DNA of 64,000 bases. Source: Rhypophila decipiens (taxonomy: Eukaryota > Ascomycota > Sordariomycetes > Sordariales > Naviculisporaceae). Positions 36,489-46,809 of this stretch are shown in pieces. The notes below the pieces were generated by a model. The model saw nothing but the letters and a program-made list of their open reading frames with translations, searched no databases and was not told the origin of the DNA. Every line of letters begins with the position of its first letter. The stretch's first letter is position 1. Both the position numbers and the translations under genes were made by a program. The stretch covers positions 180,522 through 244,521 of the forward strand of contig MU858085.1 in NCBI GenBank assembly GCA_033297075.1, given 5' to 3'.

Positions 36489-37703
36489 TTTCGATGGTTT
36501 GATGGATGAGTTGGTGAGATTTGATGAGGTCTTGATATGGTTGTTAGTTCTGCTGTTGTGTATGTACATGTACTGTTACATACTTGGAAGGAGGCGAGCT
36601 TACAAATAGGTAGTCCGACTGATGATGGTTTCCGCTTGCTGCTTGAAATGTGTGAATGAGTGAAGAGTGAATTTTATATCCCCAGTACTGTAGAGATGAC
36701 AGCACGTGGAGGTTATTATCTGCAGATCCGGGGCGGATGGAGTCTGGGGAATCCGGGGACAAGTGGGTAACTTGTTTCGTCCGTACCTCGGCTTTGTTCA
36801 CCGAGACTCTGTGCCTGAACCAACGTGCGATTCGGACTTTGATATCCACCGGCTTGTAATTCGAGATTATGTGATCACCGAATTGTCTGTCCGGTTTATT
36901 TCTCAGAGAGGAGATCGAGTTGGAGGATCAAGTGCAGTTGTGACTTGGGGTTGCTGTGGTTGCAGGAGGAACCGCTCAGTCGGGTCACACGGCGAGTCCT
37001 CTACGTAGTCAAGCAGGGGAAATGACATGTGACAGTCACCCAGCCCCTTTTCGTCAGAGAACTCGTTTTATAAACACAAGACTTCCTTACGAGCGCAAGA
37101 ATAATCAATAGAGGTGAAACTGTATTCTGAAATTTCATAAATGCCAACTAGAACATCCTATTTTCCTTATCCAACGCAGGAGGAGGGCGAACCTGCGAGC
37201 CAAGTCTGCAACATAGCATCCTCCAAGAGCGTCCGAGCGTCGAATTTTGGCCAAAAAAGCCTCCGAATAAAGCAAAAAAGCTGGCAAATGCTAATGATAT
37301 GCTTCTTTTCCAAGTCTCTTGTTGCAGAGTGAGGGGACAAATGAATAGTGTATAAGGTGTGTGTCTGAGAGAAGCAAAAAGACCTACGCCACGCTACCAA
37401 GAAAGAACAATGCCTGATTAAAAACGTGATATCGTGGTAAGGGTGGTCTGTAGCAAATGGCAACCAAGCGATAATTCAGCAAGCCATAAACCCACAACGC
37501 CATCCAATCAGCATGATTCCAATATGTGGCTGTTGAAAACACTGCTCAAGAAGTGTATAATGCCCGCGCACCCGTGCCTCCGATTTTGATGGACAAAAAC
37601 ATCAAGTGTACCTCCGGCCATGAGGAATGCATGCATTTTCGTGTCAGAAAGAGTGCTCGAGCCAAAAGAGAATGATAACCAGAAACTTGTTCTCCTCTCC
37701 TCT
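36489..37703. other. Gap between isomerase promoter and kinase 3' end
   Basis: About 1.2 kb. The isomerase promoter is on the left and the 3' UTR of the PDK1-type kinase on the right (both genes are on the minus strand). No credible ORF or repeat. Confidence 0.5.
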
Positions 37704-40327
37704 TCAAAAAGCCGCTGCCCCGAGCCCGTTCTTGGACTGCCGTTTGCTGAAGCGGTTGCGCTTCACTGCTGTATCCTCCAGGCTGGCCTGACTCTTAGTC
37801 AGTTGGTTGCGCCCGGATCGGTCAGAGATGCTGAAACCTTCGGGGAAGTTCGCCCTGCCTCCCATAGTGCTCGCAGGGCTAGACATCGAAGAAGACATGT
37901 CCCCGAAGCCGTTGTCGCTGTTGTATGACCCGACGAGATTCTGTGATATCGCAAGGTCCTTGGCACGCTCAAGAGATTCGAGCCAATCATCGACAGAGAA
38001 CTTGGAACCCTCGTTTTGCGACGATTTGGGCTCTTCAAAGGTGTAGTGGATACCATTCTGTTTTATGTGTTTAGCGCCTGTTTTCCATCGGTTCTGGGAG
38101 AGATTCGACTCACAGTATCAACGCACCACACTGTCTGCCCCTTTGCGTCAACATGACTCTTCCAAGTGCAATCAGGCGCCAACAGAGATATCTCTTGTTT
38201 CGCCCGTTTCTCGTCTCCACCCGCTGGAGCGAGTACAATGCGGCCACTGGACGTGATCATCACAAGCCGTTGCCTCTTTTTGGTTGTGCTGCCGCCAAAG
38301 AAGCGAGAGAGCTTCTTGTGCCCGTCACCCTCGCCTTTCCCGTGCGGGCTGTTGGGAATGGGAGATGATATCACCATCAGGTCACCAAGTTTCAGGATTC
38401 GCTCATTGTTCCTTGTCAGGACAGGAGACCACTCGATATCCAATTGTGTTGGCGGAGGCAGCTCCGTGATGATCCTGGTTGGTCTTGTTGAGCCATTGCC
38501 TTGTGCCTGGTTTCCTCGTGAGGTGGGGATGGGCTTGGGTGAACTCGACGCTGTACTTCCGTTCAGGTTGATAATATGTGGCTCTGGGGCAGGAGGCACA
38601 TATGGCCGTAACCGTGGGGCCTTCATCCTCCAAAGGTTCTTTCCAAACGGATGTCCATCAAAGAACTCGTGGTTTTTGATGTGCTCCACCGTAAGACGTC
38701 GGTTTGGGTCCAGCACTAAACACCTCTCCACAAGATCCCGGGCGGCGGGGGGAAAACCGGCAGGAAAGTCATACTCCAAAGCCACAATCTTCTGGAACGT
38801 CAAGTATTCCGTGGGCCCCTTGAACGGGGGTCTACCAACGAGAAGCTGGTAGATGATGCAGCCAAAGGCCCACAAATCACTGGGCTTTCCAGCAGTCTTG
38901 TCCGTCAACAGTTCCGGGCTCACGTACTCGGCCGTGCCAACAAAAGACGCAGTCCTGTCGTCTTGACCATTCTGGCCAGCAACGTCCTGCTGCGGCCTAG
39001 GGTCCCGCGGATCCGGTAATAGCTTAGCAGTACCAAAGTCGGTGACCTTGACATGCATCTGGTCGTCCAAAAGGAGGTTTTCTGGCTTCAGATCTCGGTG
39101 GATGACGCCTCTCGAGTGCATGTACTCTATCGCGTCCAATATCTGCGCTCCATAGAATCTCGTGCACTCGACGTCAAAGGTGCCCGTCTTTTTCAAAACG
39201 CCCAGCAACTCTCCGCCGCTGCAAAGATCCAAGACGTAGTACAATGACTGTTCGTCTTGGAAAGTATAATAGAGGCGAACTATGCCCGGGTGTTCCGTGA
39301 GCCGGTTTAGCGTGTTTTTCTCAATGTTGACATATTTGATCTTCTTCTCCTTGATAATGTGCTTCTTTTCGAGCACTTTGATGGCGTATTCTCGCAGAGT
39401 CTGTCGGTCCGTTGCAAGATAGACGGTACTGTACGAGCCTTCGCCGAGTATCCGGCCAAATGAAAAGTCGCGGACTCCTTTCTTGACCGACCTTATCACG
39501 GTCCTCCCTTCCGAGTCAACCTCTCTCCTGAGGCTTACAGCCGCACCGCGGTCCTTCCACTCCTCACTACTCGCCAACGGCGGCATGTCTTGTCCGTAGT
39601 TGTTGCTACTCGGCGGCGCATATGGGACCCCTGGAATGGAGGCATAGCCCGTGCCCATACCCTTGGAGCTCCTTCTTGGTGGCAGGGGGCCATTTGGGCC
39701 AGCTTGTCCGTTGCCTTGCGGAGCCTGGGTCGGCCGCCCTCCTGTGCGTTGCGATCGACTTGGCTCCCGCGACGGTATCTGAGGATTCACGAGACCCAAT
39801 GTTGAATCGTCCCTCATCTGTGCAGCGTACATTGAGCTTCGTGATGGCTCAGACCGCAAGTTGTAATTTCCCAGCTGTCGATCAGCTTCGGTGGTTGGTG
39901 TCTGCGCTGGCAACGGCCGCCCAGTTGACATTCGATTGGAACTGGTGGCCTGATATTGCGGATACTGAGGTTGGGAATACTGCTCGCCAGGGCTGACCGC
40001 GTTCGCCGAAGTTTGGATTCCCCTCGCGTTCAGGTTTTCCTGAGCATTCTTCAATATCGCCGCTGCCGACTCGAACGTGTGTGGTTGACGCGGTGAAGGG
40101 TCTTGGCGCGGAGCCTGGGGTTCGGGGTCGTAGGTCGACTGGGGAGTAGCTGGGTTGGGAGACGGTTGAGGAAGTGCAAGAGATTCGCTCTGCTGCGGAT
40201 TCGGCTCGTTCGCCGGGCGTTCATTCGGGGCGAGAGGCACATCGCCCGAGGGGTTCGAGTCGGCATCGTCAGGATTGGCAATCCGCAAGCCGCCGAGGGC
40301 CCTCGACAGGCTAAGGTCACCATTCAT
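37704..40327 (-). CDS. pkh1: PDK1-type protein kinase (Pkh1/Ksg1 homologue)
   Basis: Ser/Thr kinase that phosphorylates the activation loop of AGC kinases (Ypk, Pkc1, Sch9 types) at the plasma membrane and cortex. Minus-strand exons are 40327-38114 and 38057-37704 with a 56-nt GT-AG intron; 855 aa. A disordered Pro/Gln/Ser N-terminus (1-about 280) precedes the kinase domain (about 284-560): glycine loop GEGSYSTV, YAIKVLEKKHI (catalytic Lys), HRDLKPENLLL (about 409), DFGTAKLL (about 430), activation segment TASFVGTAEYVSPELL and SDLWAFGCIIYQLL. NIEKNTL and YVLDLCSGGEL are typical of PDK1. The C-terminal PH-like domain (about 635-745, ERILKLGDLMVISSP to VWCVDTNGIHYTF) continues across the intron, which supports the splice. 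Without splicing the protein would stop soon after VWCVDT. The tail is Ser/Asn-rich. Confidence 0.93.
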
Positions 40328-42522
40328 GGCGGCTGAGGTGTGTGTGGGCCTCAGAATGGAGACAGAGGCGGCGACGTCACCAGAGGGTATGATAATCGAG
40401 TGACGGTGGAAGCTAGGTATCGTCCGTGGCGGACATACGGCCGGGTTTATGTTGCTATATCAATGAGTAGAAATGGGCCGGAAGAGGGCGGTGACGTGAA
40501 CGGCGACGCAGGGCGATAACAGATGCCTGGGCCGGGAAGTGCTGCAATACACGGCCTCGGTGGCCGTTCAGTATCGGGACACGGGGGAATGGGCTAAATA
40601 TAGCGACCGCCGGACCGAAAGACTGCCTCTTTGGATTTGCTTGACACTGCTCGTGGCTTTGCCTGGGAACTGGGGATCCCAAGTAATGTATGCAGCTAAT
40701 AACTTGGGCTCTCGGGAAACGAGTTGGGGACAGGTCGGGCTACCCAAAGCTTGACGGCGAGACTTGGACCAGCGGGCAGTCGCAGCGGATGCGAGATTTG
40801 GTGGTTGTCTGACTTTAGGGCGGGAAACTACCTTGGTATCCGTGGGTCGGTCATGTATGAGTCCAGCGGCGGTTTGCCATCAACAAGAAGCTACTGCCAG
40901 ATGACCGAGATAGGTCGTGTTCGTCCTTTGCACGGCGCAGAATCTGAAACGAGCGACGGGAATTGGGAGTCGGGAGACGCTGTACTGCTCAGGTCGGTCA
41001 GAACTTGATGCGTCAATTGCTGCTGTCACCACGGACTCGACAGGTGCCGGTTCGATATTCGCAGGTTTGGCTGGGGTGACTGGAGTGAGGTAACAAGGTG
41101 AGACAGGGCGATGGAGTCTGGCGGAGGGGACAAGTGATGGAGCACTGAAGTTACAGGGCAATCCACTAATACCGTACTGGACTGGCCCGGCGATGAAGGA
41201 ACACCCAGCCGGCACCAGGTGATCTGACCCGGGCACCCCACCAGCTATTTTCAGTGATCATTCGTGATTGATCACTCCCAACCAGGAACAGGACTGAATT
41301 CCAGCATGGAAATGGCAACAATTGGGGCTCTGGTCCACAAACTCCACGAGCTGGAAACATGCCAAAACGAGCAAATTCCTGTCTTGTCCACTGGCCAAGA
41401 CCCAAGAATACAACATGGAGTACAATCATGGCTGTGATTTGCCCAGCATTGTCCCAGACACGGCCAGACTCGGATTTCACACCTCGTAAACGGCGACAAG
41501 ATGTGAGGTGGCTCTGAGGTGCATACGTAACCCTGGGCATATGCTGGGCAATTACGATAACATACCGATCCATGATCTTGTCCGGAGCAGCACGTACGTT
41601 GATATGCAAAACGTGAGACTCGACGGATTACGTTCATATGGAAGCTCGATCTTGAGCTCTATCTCGGTCAATGACATGGGCCGGCAACAGGCCTTCGACC
41701 CCGAAACATGGATAATGACGTCCTGTTATATTATTCTACACTTATGAGATGGCAGACGCAGTGTTAGAAGCCACCAAAAAAAGGTTCGGCGACTCGGTCG
41801 TCATTTGCGGCGAATTTTGCTGTGTTCCCTGCGCAGATATATATGTACTGTGGTACTGTCGTGTAATCCCCAATGACGCTGATGCATATGAAATCGTCTC
41901 CGTCTATCAACATGTATCTGAATATCTTCTTATCAACCTATCTTCATCTGTTACTGGAAGCGGTGAGCGACATGTACCCGACGCGCGTTCACTGGTCGAA
42001 TACGGGGTTCGATGCTGTGGAGGGGCATTCATGTTGTTTGTCTCGAGAGGATGCAACCTCGGTATCAACTCACGGGAATGGTGGGTTCTATTGACAGATG
42101 CGCCAGAGTATTGACGTTGGTGTCGGATCATCGGTTGAATTTGAGCTTCCAAATTATTTCAACGACGGGCAAGTCCAATACTCGCATTTTCCTCTCCGAG
42201 GCCATACTTGCCTTCCAACAACTCTCATGCCAGAACGGCCTGGGAAGTTGCTGATAAGCCATGCTGTCGCACCTTACAGGCCTGATTGACATCCGGCTCT
42301 GGGGGCCTTCCCTGTGGTCGCGATTGCCAGTCGATGATGGAAATGAATCGCAGATCGAGTTTAGGCTTTTGCTGGGCCAGTGCAATTCCTTAAATCCCAA
42401 AATGGATTCCAAAAACGTCACCGGAAAGGCCTACCAGGTGGGAAACGAGATTCAAGATATCATCAGTCTCCGACCACCGCAGCAGTATCCAACTGCCAGT
42501 ATTCCATCAAACAACTCTCAAG
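40328..42522. promoter_or_regulatory. 2.2-kb divergent intergenic region
   Basis: Between the kinase start (-) and the unrecognised gene (+), so both promoters are here. An 8-bp inverted repeat with an 8-nt loop (AGTGATCA 41253-41260 and TGATCACT 41269-41276) is the clearest structure. An in-frame ATG at 42402 (MDSKNVTGKAYQ) could belong to an upstream exon of the next gene, but I could not prove a splice. Confidence 0.45.
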
Positions 42523-43947
42523 ATGATACGCCTCCGACCGACCGTCATCTCTCTCACGATGGGGGAGGTCAAGGAACTCGAACGACGTCGCCTCTTCAAG
42601 AGACACCTGGAAAAGTCCATGAACATAGACCCGAGCCATTGGCGCCAGGACAGAGTGCCGGAAGAACCAACGCCCGCTCAGTTTACCGCGGTCTCGACAA
42701 AGGCTGACCCGGAAGCGCTCTCTTATGGTCCAGAAGGTCTTCCGCGAGCAACCTCGCCAGCATCTTCCGTCTCCTCGGTCAATGACGAGATCAGCGGCGA
42801 CGAGGGGCTGCTCCCCCTCCGTCGCTCTCGCAGAATCCAGGCCCGTCATCAGGTCGATACCGAAGCTGAAGAGCGACGCTCTCAACTGGAAGCCAATATT
42901 TCGGGAGTTCAAAGACGCCTCCAGGCAATCAGACTCGATCCGCCACCGGACAGTCCGGTCAATGACGATTTCGAGGAACCAAGACGTCCGAATCTCCCTG
43001 TTTCGGCAACAAGAGATCCACGACATCCCCCCAACAACAATGATGGCGGGTTCGTCGACAGAGGTCAGCTCACTGTTCCAGCAGCGAGAGCTCCACGTGA
43101 CCCTCCCAACAACCAAGATGGAGGGTTCGTCGATAGAGGCCAGCCGCACGAGCAGGGATTATCAGGATCGTCCTGGATGATCATCGATGAACCCTCTTCT
43201 GGGCCATCAACGCCTTTTCATGCGACTGTGAGAGCTCCACGAGACCCTCCCAACAACCATGATGGTGGATTTGTCGATAGCGGCCAGCCGCACGAGCAAG
43301 GACCATCAGGCCCGGCTTTGACGATGAACGATAAACCCTCATCTCGCCCTTCAACGGAGTTTAACCCGGCTGCTCCATCATTCCAGCCTCGTAGACCTGA
43401 TCAAGCATCAGCCAGCAGGGTAAGGGCGTTGTTTGCCTCCTCGGTTGCTTCTCAGAAATGCTGACATGCCCGAAAGACCCAACCACAGAGTGACGGCGCC
43501 CAAGATACGACAACCCACGGACCTCGACCGAGACACCGAGAAATGATATCCGACTCCCGTCCTCCGGCATCCGTTCCACGGCCAAGCTCTCCGGGCAGCC
43601 CGTCATCGCCAACGCTGCCGCCCTTGACACCCAGCAGGTTCCAGATATATAACGACTCCTTGCCCGCATCGTCGCAACCACAGACACCTCAAAACCTACC
43701 GGAAGCGCGCCATCGGAGTCGTATGCGCGAATTTTGGACAGCCCCCGCTGGCGCCTCTTCCTCTCGCGTTGCTCCCATCAGAACTCCAGCAACAAACCGG
43801 GTTCGACGGCTGAGAGGACACCGCAGCCCGCCGGGCCTACAGGCGCCAGAGGGTTTTATGGGCTTGTATGGCGGAACAGAGAACATAGATGACTCGGTCT
43901 TGTTCGAACAAGCGTCACGCGCCTGGGATTCAGAGGCAGGTCCATAG
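42523..43947 (+). CDS. Unrecognised disordered protein with internal repeats
   Basis: Exons are 42523-43419 and 43477-43947. The 57-nt intron has GTAAGG, a GCTGAC branch site and AAAG, and it joins two open frames in phase, which supports the model; 455 aa. The start is uncertain: Met at 42523, Met at 42559 (MGEVKELERRRLFKRHLE) or an upstream exon are all possible. Visible parts: a charged N-terminal helix, a coiled-coil-like stretch (EERRSQLEANISGVQRRLQA), then three copies of a motif of the form RDPPNNxDGGFVDRGQ (43013, 43088 and 43232). The C-terminal part is Pro/Ser-rich with SRFQIYNDSLPASSQPQTP and QNLPEARHRSR, then LQAPEGFMGLYGGTEN, which I recall as a recurrent motif in uncharacterised Pezizomycotina proteins. 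No enzyme signature or membrane span. Probably a scaffold or regulatory protein; function unknown. Confidence 0.7.
43013..43307 (+). repeat. Three coding repeats in the unrecognised gene
   Basis: Related segments begin at 43013, 43088 and 43232. Each codes (A/R)xRDPxxPPNNxDGG-type sequence followed by FVDRGQ or FVDSGQ; copies 2 and 3 also share PHEQG. Copies 2 and 3 are closer to each other than to copy 1. Confidence 0.85.
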
Positions 43948-45876
43948 GCTGCTCCACGGCATCGTGTCCAACTTGCAAAATTTTGCAAACGTCTGGAGAC
44001 AGCTTCTTGTGGGACCAGACTTGACCAGCTTGCCTTGCAAGAAGGCTGCCGCTGACCAGCTCTCGGACTAACATGCAGCGTTATGATTATGGTTAATCCG
44101 TTAGATTGGGGCTAAGGTATTAGTCCGAGTTTGTTTTAAGTACCTGTCACATAATTAACCCACGACTGAGAGGTATGAAGCAAGCCACGAGAAATCAAGA
44201 TTTTAACGTTTCTGCATGGCCGTTATTGTTCTGTCTTGACTCCATCGTTGGTGTTGCACATATTCGTCACTCCACAACATCATGAAGGGCACGGCATCTG
44301 GACCCTGGGTGGAAGAGACGCTTTTTCCGAGGCTCACCGCTAATTCCATATACTCTCTCTATCCCGTGCTTTGATAGAGTGATGTGTGACCTTGGAAACT
44401 GTCGTGTGTCCGATTCAGCAGGGTGGAAAAGCTGCGGTTCTGAGGCAGGGAGGATGCATGCACAAAATTGCACCACAGTGGCTGGGTTATGCAATTAATG
44501 TGTGAGGAGCGAATCAGCAACTGGTGATGATTATGTCAGCTGCGCGGGCCATTTGGGGGGCGTGTCTGTGGGAAGTTGAGGAGGGGTGGTTCTGGAGAGG
44601 ACTTCTGGAATAAACGGTAGCGATTGGATGGCTGGGGTGTGGAGGTGTGGCAAACGGCCAGATGTGGGGGTGAGAACGTTTTTTGACTGGTTTACACTAG
44701 CGAGGAAACTGGACGGGAGACGCAAGAAAGAGGAGAACGGAGAGTCGTGCCTCACGGAGTCTGACAATTCTGCCGGTCACACCGGGCAATGGCGATCCAC
44801 TTCTGCCCGTCTGGTTCGCAACTGGTGACAGACGAAAGCGGGTGGCAGTGGCCCCGAGCTCAAGGGGGGGACCGTCCATCGTCCCATCGCCCGCCGTTTT
44901 GTTGCAGTGCACGGGAAAATCCAGAGGCTCCAGAAGCAGTCCCCAAGCGGGGGCGGGCTTGGCGGGCAAAAGGAACTGGAGCGAGTGAAAGCAAGGCAAC
45001 TGGATGGGAAACAAGGGGGCAACAGCCGCCCTAGCCGGATACGGAGCAAGGCTTGTTCCGTCGCCCTGTGGAGCACTGGAAACCTGGAAGCCTGGCCCCT
45101 GCTTGGCGTGCCTTCTTTGCAGCATTTCTCCAGATATCCAACCGGCCAATCAGAGAGAAGCGCATCGGGAGGGATCCACTTTACCAGCTCTGGCCAATGG
45201 GAACGGCTGGCTGTCTCGCTGGTACGGATTACCTTGGTGCATCCACAAGCATCCAGCTCCGACGCCTTTTGTCTGCCTCTCACAGGCCTTGGGTCTGTCT
45301 CGCAGTGCCGGTCTTCTGCCTCTCTTCTTCTCGCACAGTTCGCCGCCTCGCCTTATACCTTTTGCTCTCCCTCTTTGCTTCTCTCTTTCACCTCTTCCGT
45401 TCTTCCACCCCATGCTACTTTTTCGAATACATATCACACCTCCCTCCCTCCTCACATCACATCCCTCCTCTCTCTTCTTACCTACACTCCACCTTACCCT
45501 CTAACATATCCCATCTACACGTCGCGTGCCATCACTTTGGCTTACATCCTCGTTTGGCCTCTCGTTGTCGCCGGCTCTCACTAACCTCAACCTTCAACAC
45601 GTCGACGCGCCTCTCAGTATCCTCCTTTACCTTCATTCTATTACCAATTGACCCTCTACCTTTCGTCATTCTTCCCTCCTCGTCGTCTTCACTTGGCCAA
45701 TTGCCTTCTTCGACCCCGGCCTTTACCTCTTTTTGATCCTGACCTAGCTCTCCTTCGCAGTGCCCAGCTCGCGTTGTTTGAAACACAGCACTTCCGGACG
45801 CGTGGATTTGACGAGTGTCACTTTCACTCGGCTCTAACCCGTCCTCTCTCAGTCAAGTGCTGAACAGGTAACGAAA
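43948..45876. promoter_or_regulatory. Promoter and long pyrimidine-rich leader
   Basis: 1.93 kb. From about 45290 to 45740 the plus strand is almost pure C/T with few purines, ending in a branch/acceptor-like CTGAACAG just before the ATG at 45877. This suggests a long leader, possibly with a leader intron. Overlapping open frames at 44907-45736 look like by-products of the low-complexity sequence. Left of 44500 it is unremarkable. Confidence 0.5.
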
Positions 45877-46809
45877 ATGAGGTCTTTTGACTGCACCTAC
45901 GCCTCGTCGCCAGTTCTCGCCATGCCACCACAGGCTGTTCATCAAGTTCCTTTTGGCAGATCTTTCCTAGACTACCAGCATCCGTCGTCGTTCAACAAGC
46001 CGCTCTCATGGCCTCAGCTCGTCCGCACTTGCGTCGCAGCTGGGCGCAAACGATCTAGGGACGAAGCTGCCGTCAATCTTGACGCCCCTGAAAAGATTGT
46101 CGAGGCTCCCGCTATCAAGGAGGCGGAAGAAGAGTGGATCTACGGCCCTGGCATGACCCTCATCAAGAAGACTACCGGTTATGTCGCCGATGCCAGCAGT
46201 CAATCTGGCACCTGGGTCGACGAGCAAGCAGCGGCAGAAGAGGCGCGCAAGAAGGAGGCTGCTCTCCTCCAACAGCAACAACTCGCCCAAGCGCGCCCGT
46301 CCCTTCGGAGTAACAAGTCGCAGCGCATCGAAATCACGCCAAATGCCGATAACAATTCCTCAAGCCGACGCTCTAGTCCTACTCGCGAAGTCACCAACCC
46401 GCTCACAGCGTCCTCAGACTCACTTGCGCAACCAATAATAGACGACTTTACATTCCACCTTGGCATTGGATGGAGCCGCATCAGCGCAAACATCGAAGAA
46501 GCTGCTCGTGGATGGGCGCGCTACATCGAAAACCACTACCCTGTCACCAACGCCAAGATCCTATTGGAAAGCCGTGGCCTGCAATCCTACTTGGTTGAGT
46601 GCGCTGAGGGCTACTTTTTATTCGCCGAAAACCTCCGCCAGGGCCGTCTCGTCAGCCAGACAGCCGACCGCGCCCTCGAAAACCTCAAAACCTCACCACC
46701 TACTTTTGACGGCCCGGTGACACTGGAAGCCACTCAGATGCCCAAGCCCGTGGCAGCACCCAGCTTTATGGCTCAAACTCCCACAGCAGTAGCCATGGAC
46801 ATGAGCTGA
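45877..46809 (+). CDS. Conserved fungal protein of unknown function
   Basis: Single exon, 310 aa. Visible: a Pro-rich N-terminus, a basic RKRSRDE patch, EEEWIYGPGMTLIKK and GTWVDEQ, a Gln/Glu/Lys coiled-coil stretch (about 110-145), a Ser/Arg-rich linker with phosphosite-like RRSSPTRE, and a folded C-terminal domain. That domain contains FHLGIGWSRI, AARGWARYIENHYPV, AKILLESRGLQSYLVE and GYFLFAENLRQGRLVS. The last block is well formed and typical of a conserved domain, and I recall similar unnamed proteins in Pezizomycotina, but I cannot assign a function. No membrane span or signal peptide. The nuclear-type basic patch makes a nuclear role possible. Confidence 0.8.
   Translation: MRSFDCTYASSPVLAMPPQAVHQVPFGRSFLDYQHPSSFNKPLSWPQLVRTCVAAGRKRSRDEAAVNLDAPEKIVEAPAIKEAEEEWIYGPGMTLIKKTTGYVADASSQSGTWVDEQAAAEEARKKEAALLQQQQLAQARPSLRSNKSQRIEITPNADNNSSSRRSSPTREVTNPLTASSDSLAQPIIDDFTFHLGIGWSRISANIEEAARGWARYIENHYPVTNAKILLESRGLQSYLVECAEGYFLFAENLRQGRLVSQTADRALENLKTSPPTFDGPVTLEATQMPKPVAAPSFMAQTPTAVAMDMS

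Noticed and set aside
38166..38852. 228-codon frame opposite the kinase gene
   Set aside because: Antisense shadow; the minus strand carries the PDK1 kinase and PH-like domain.
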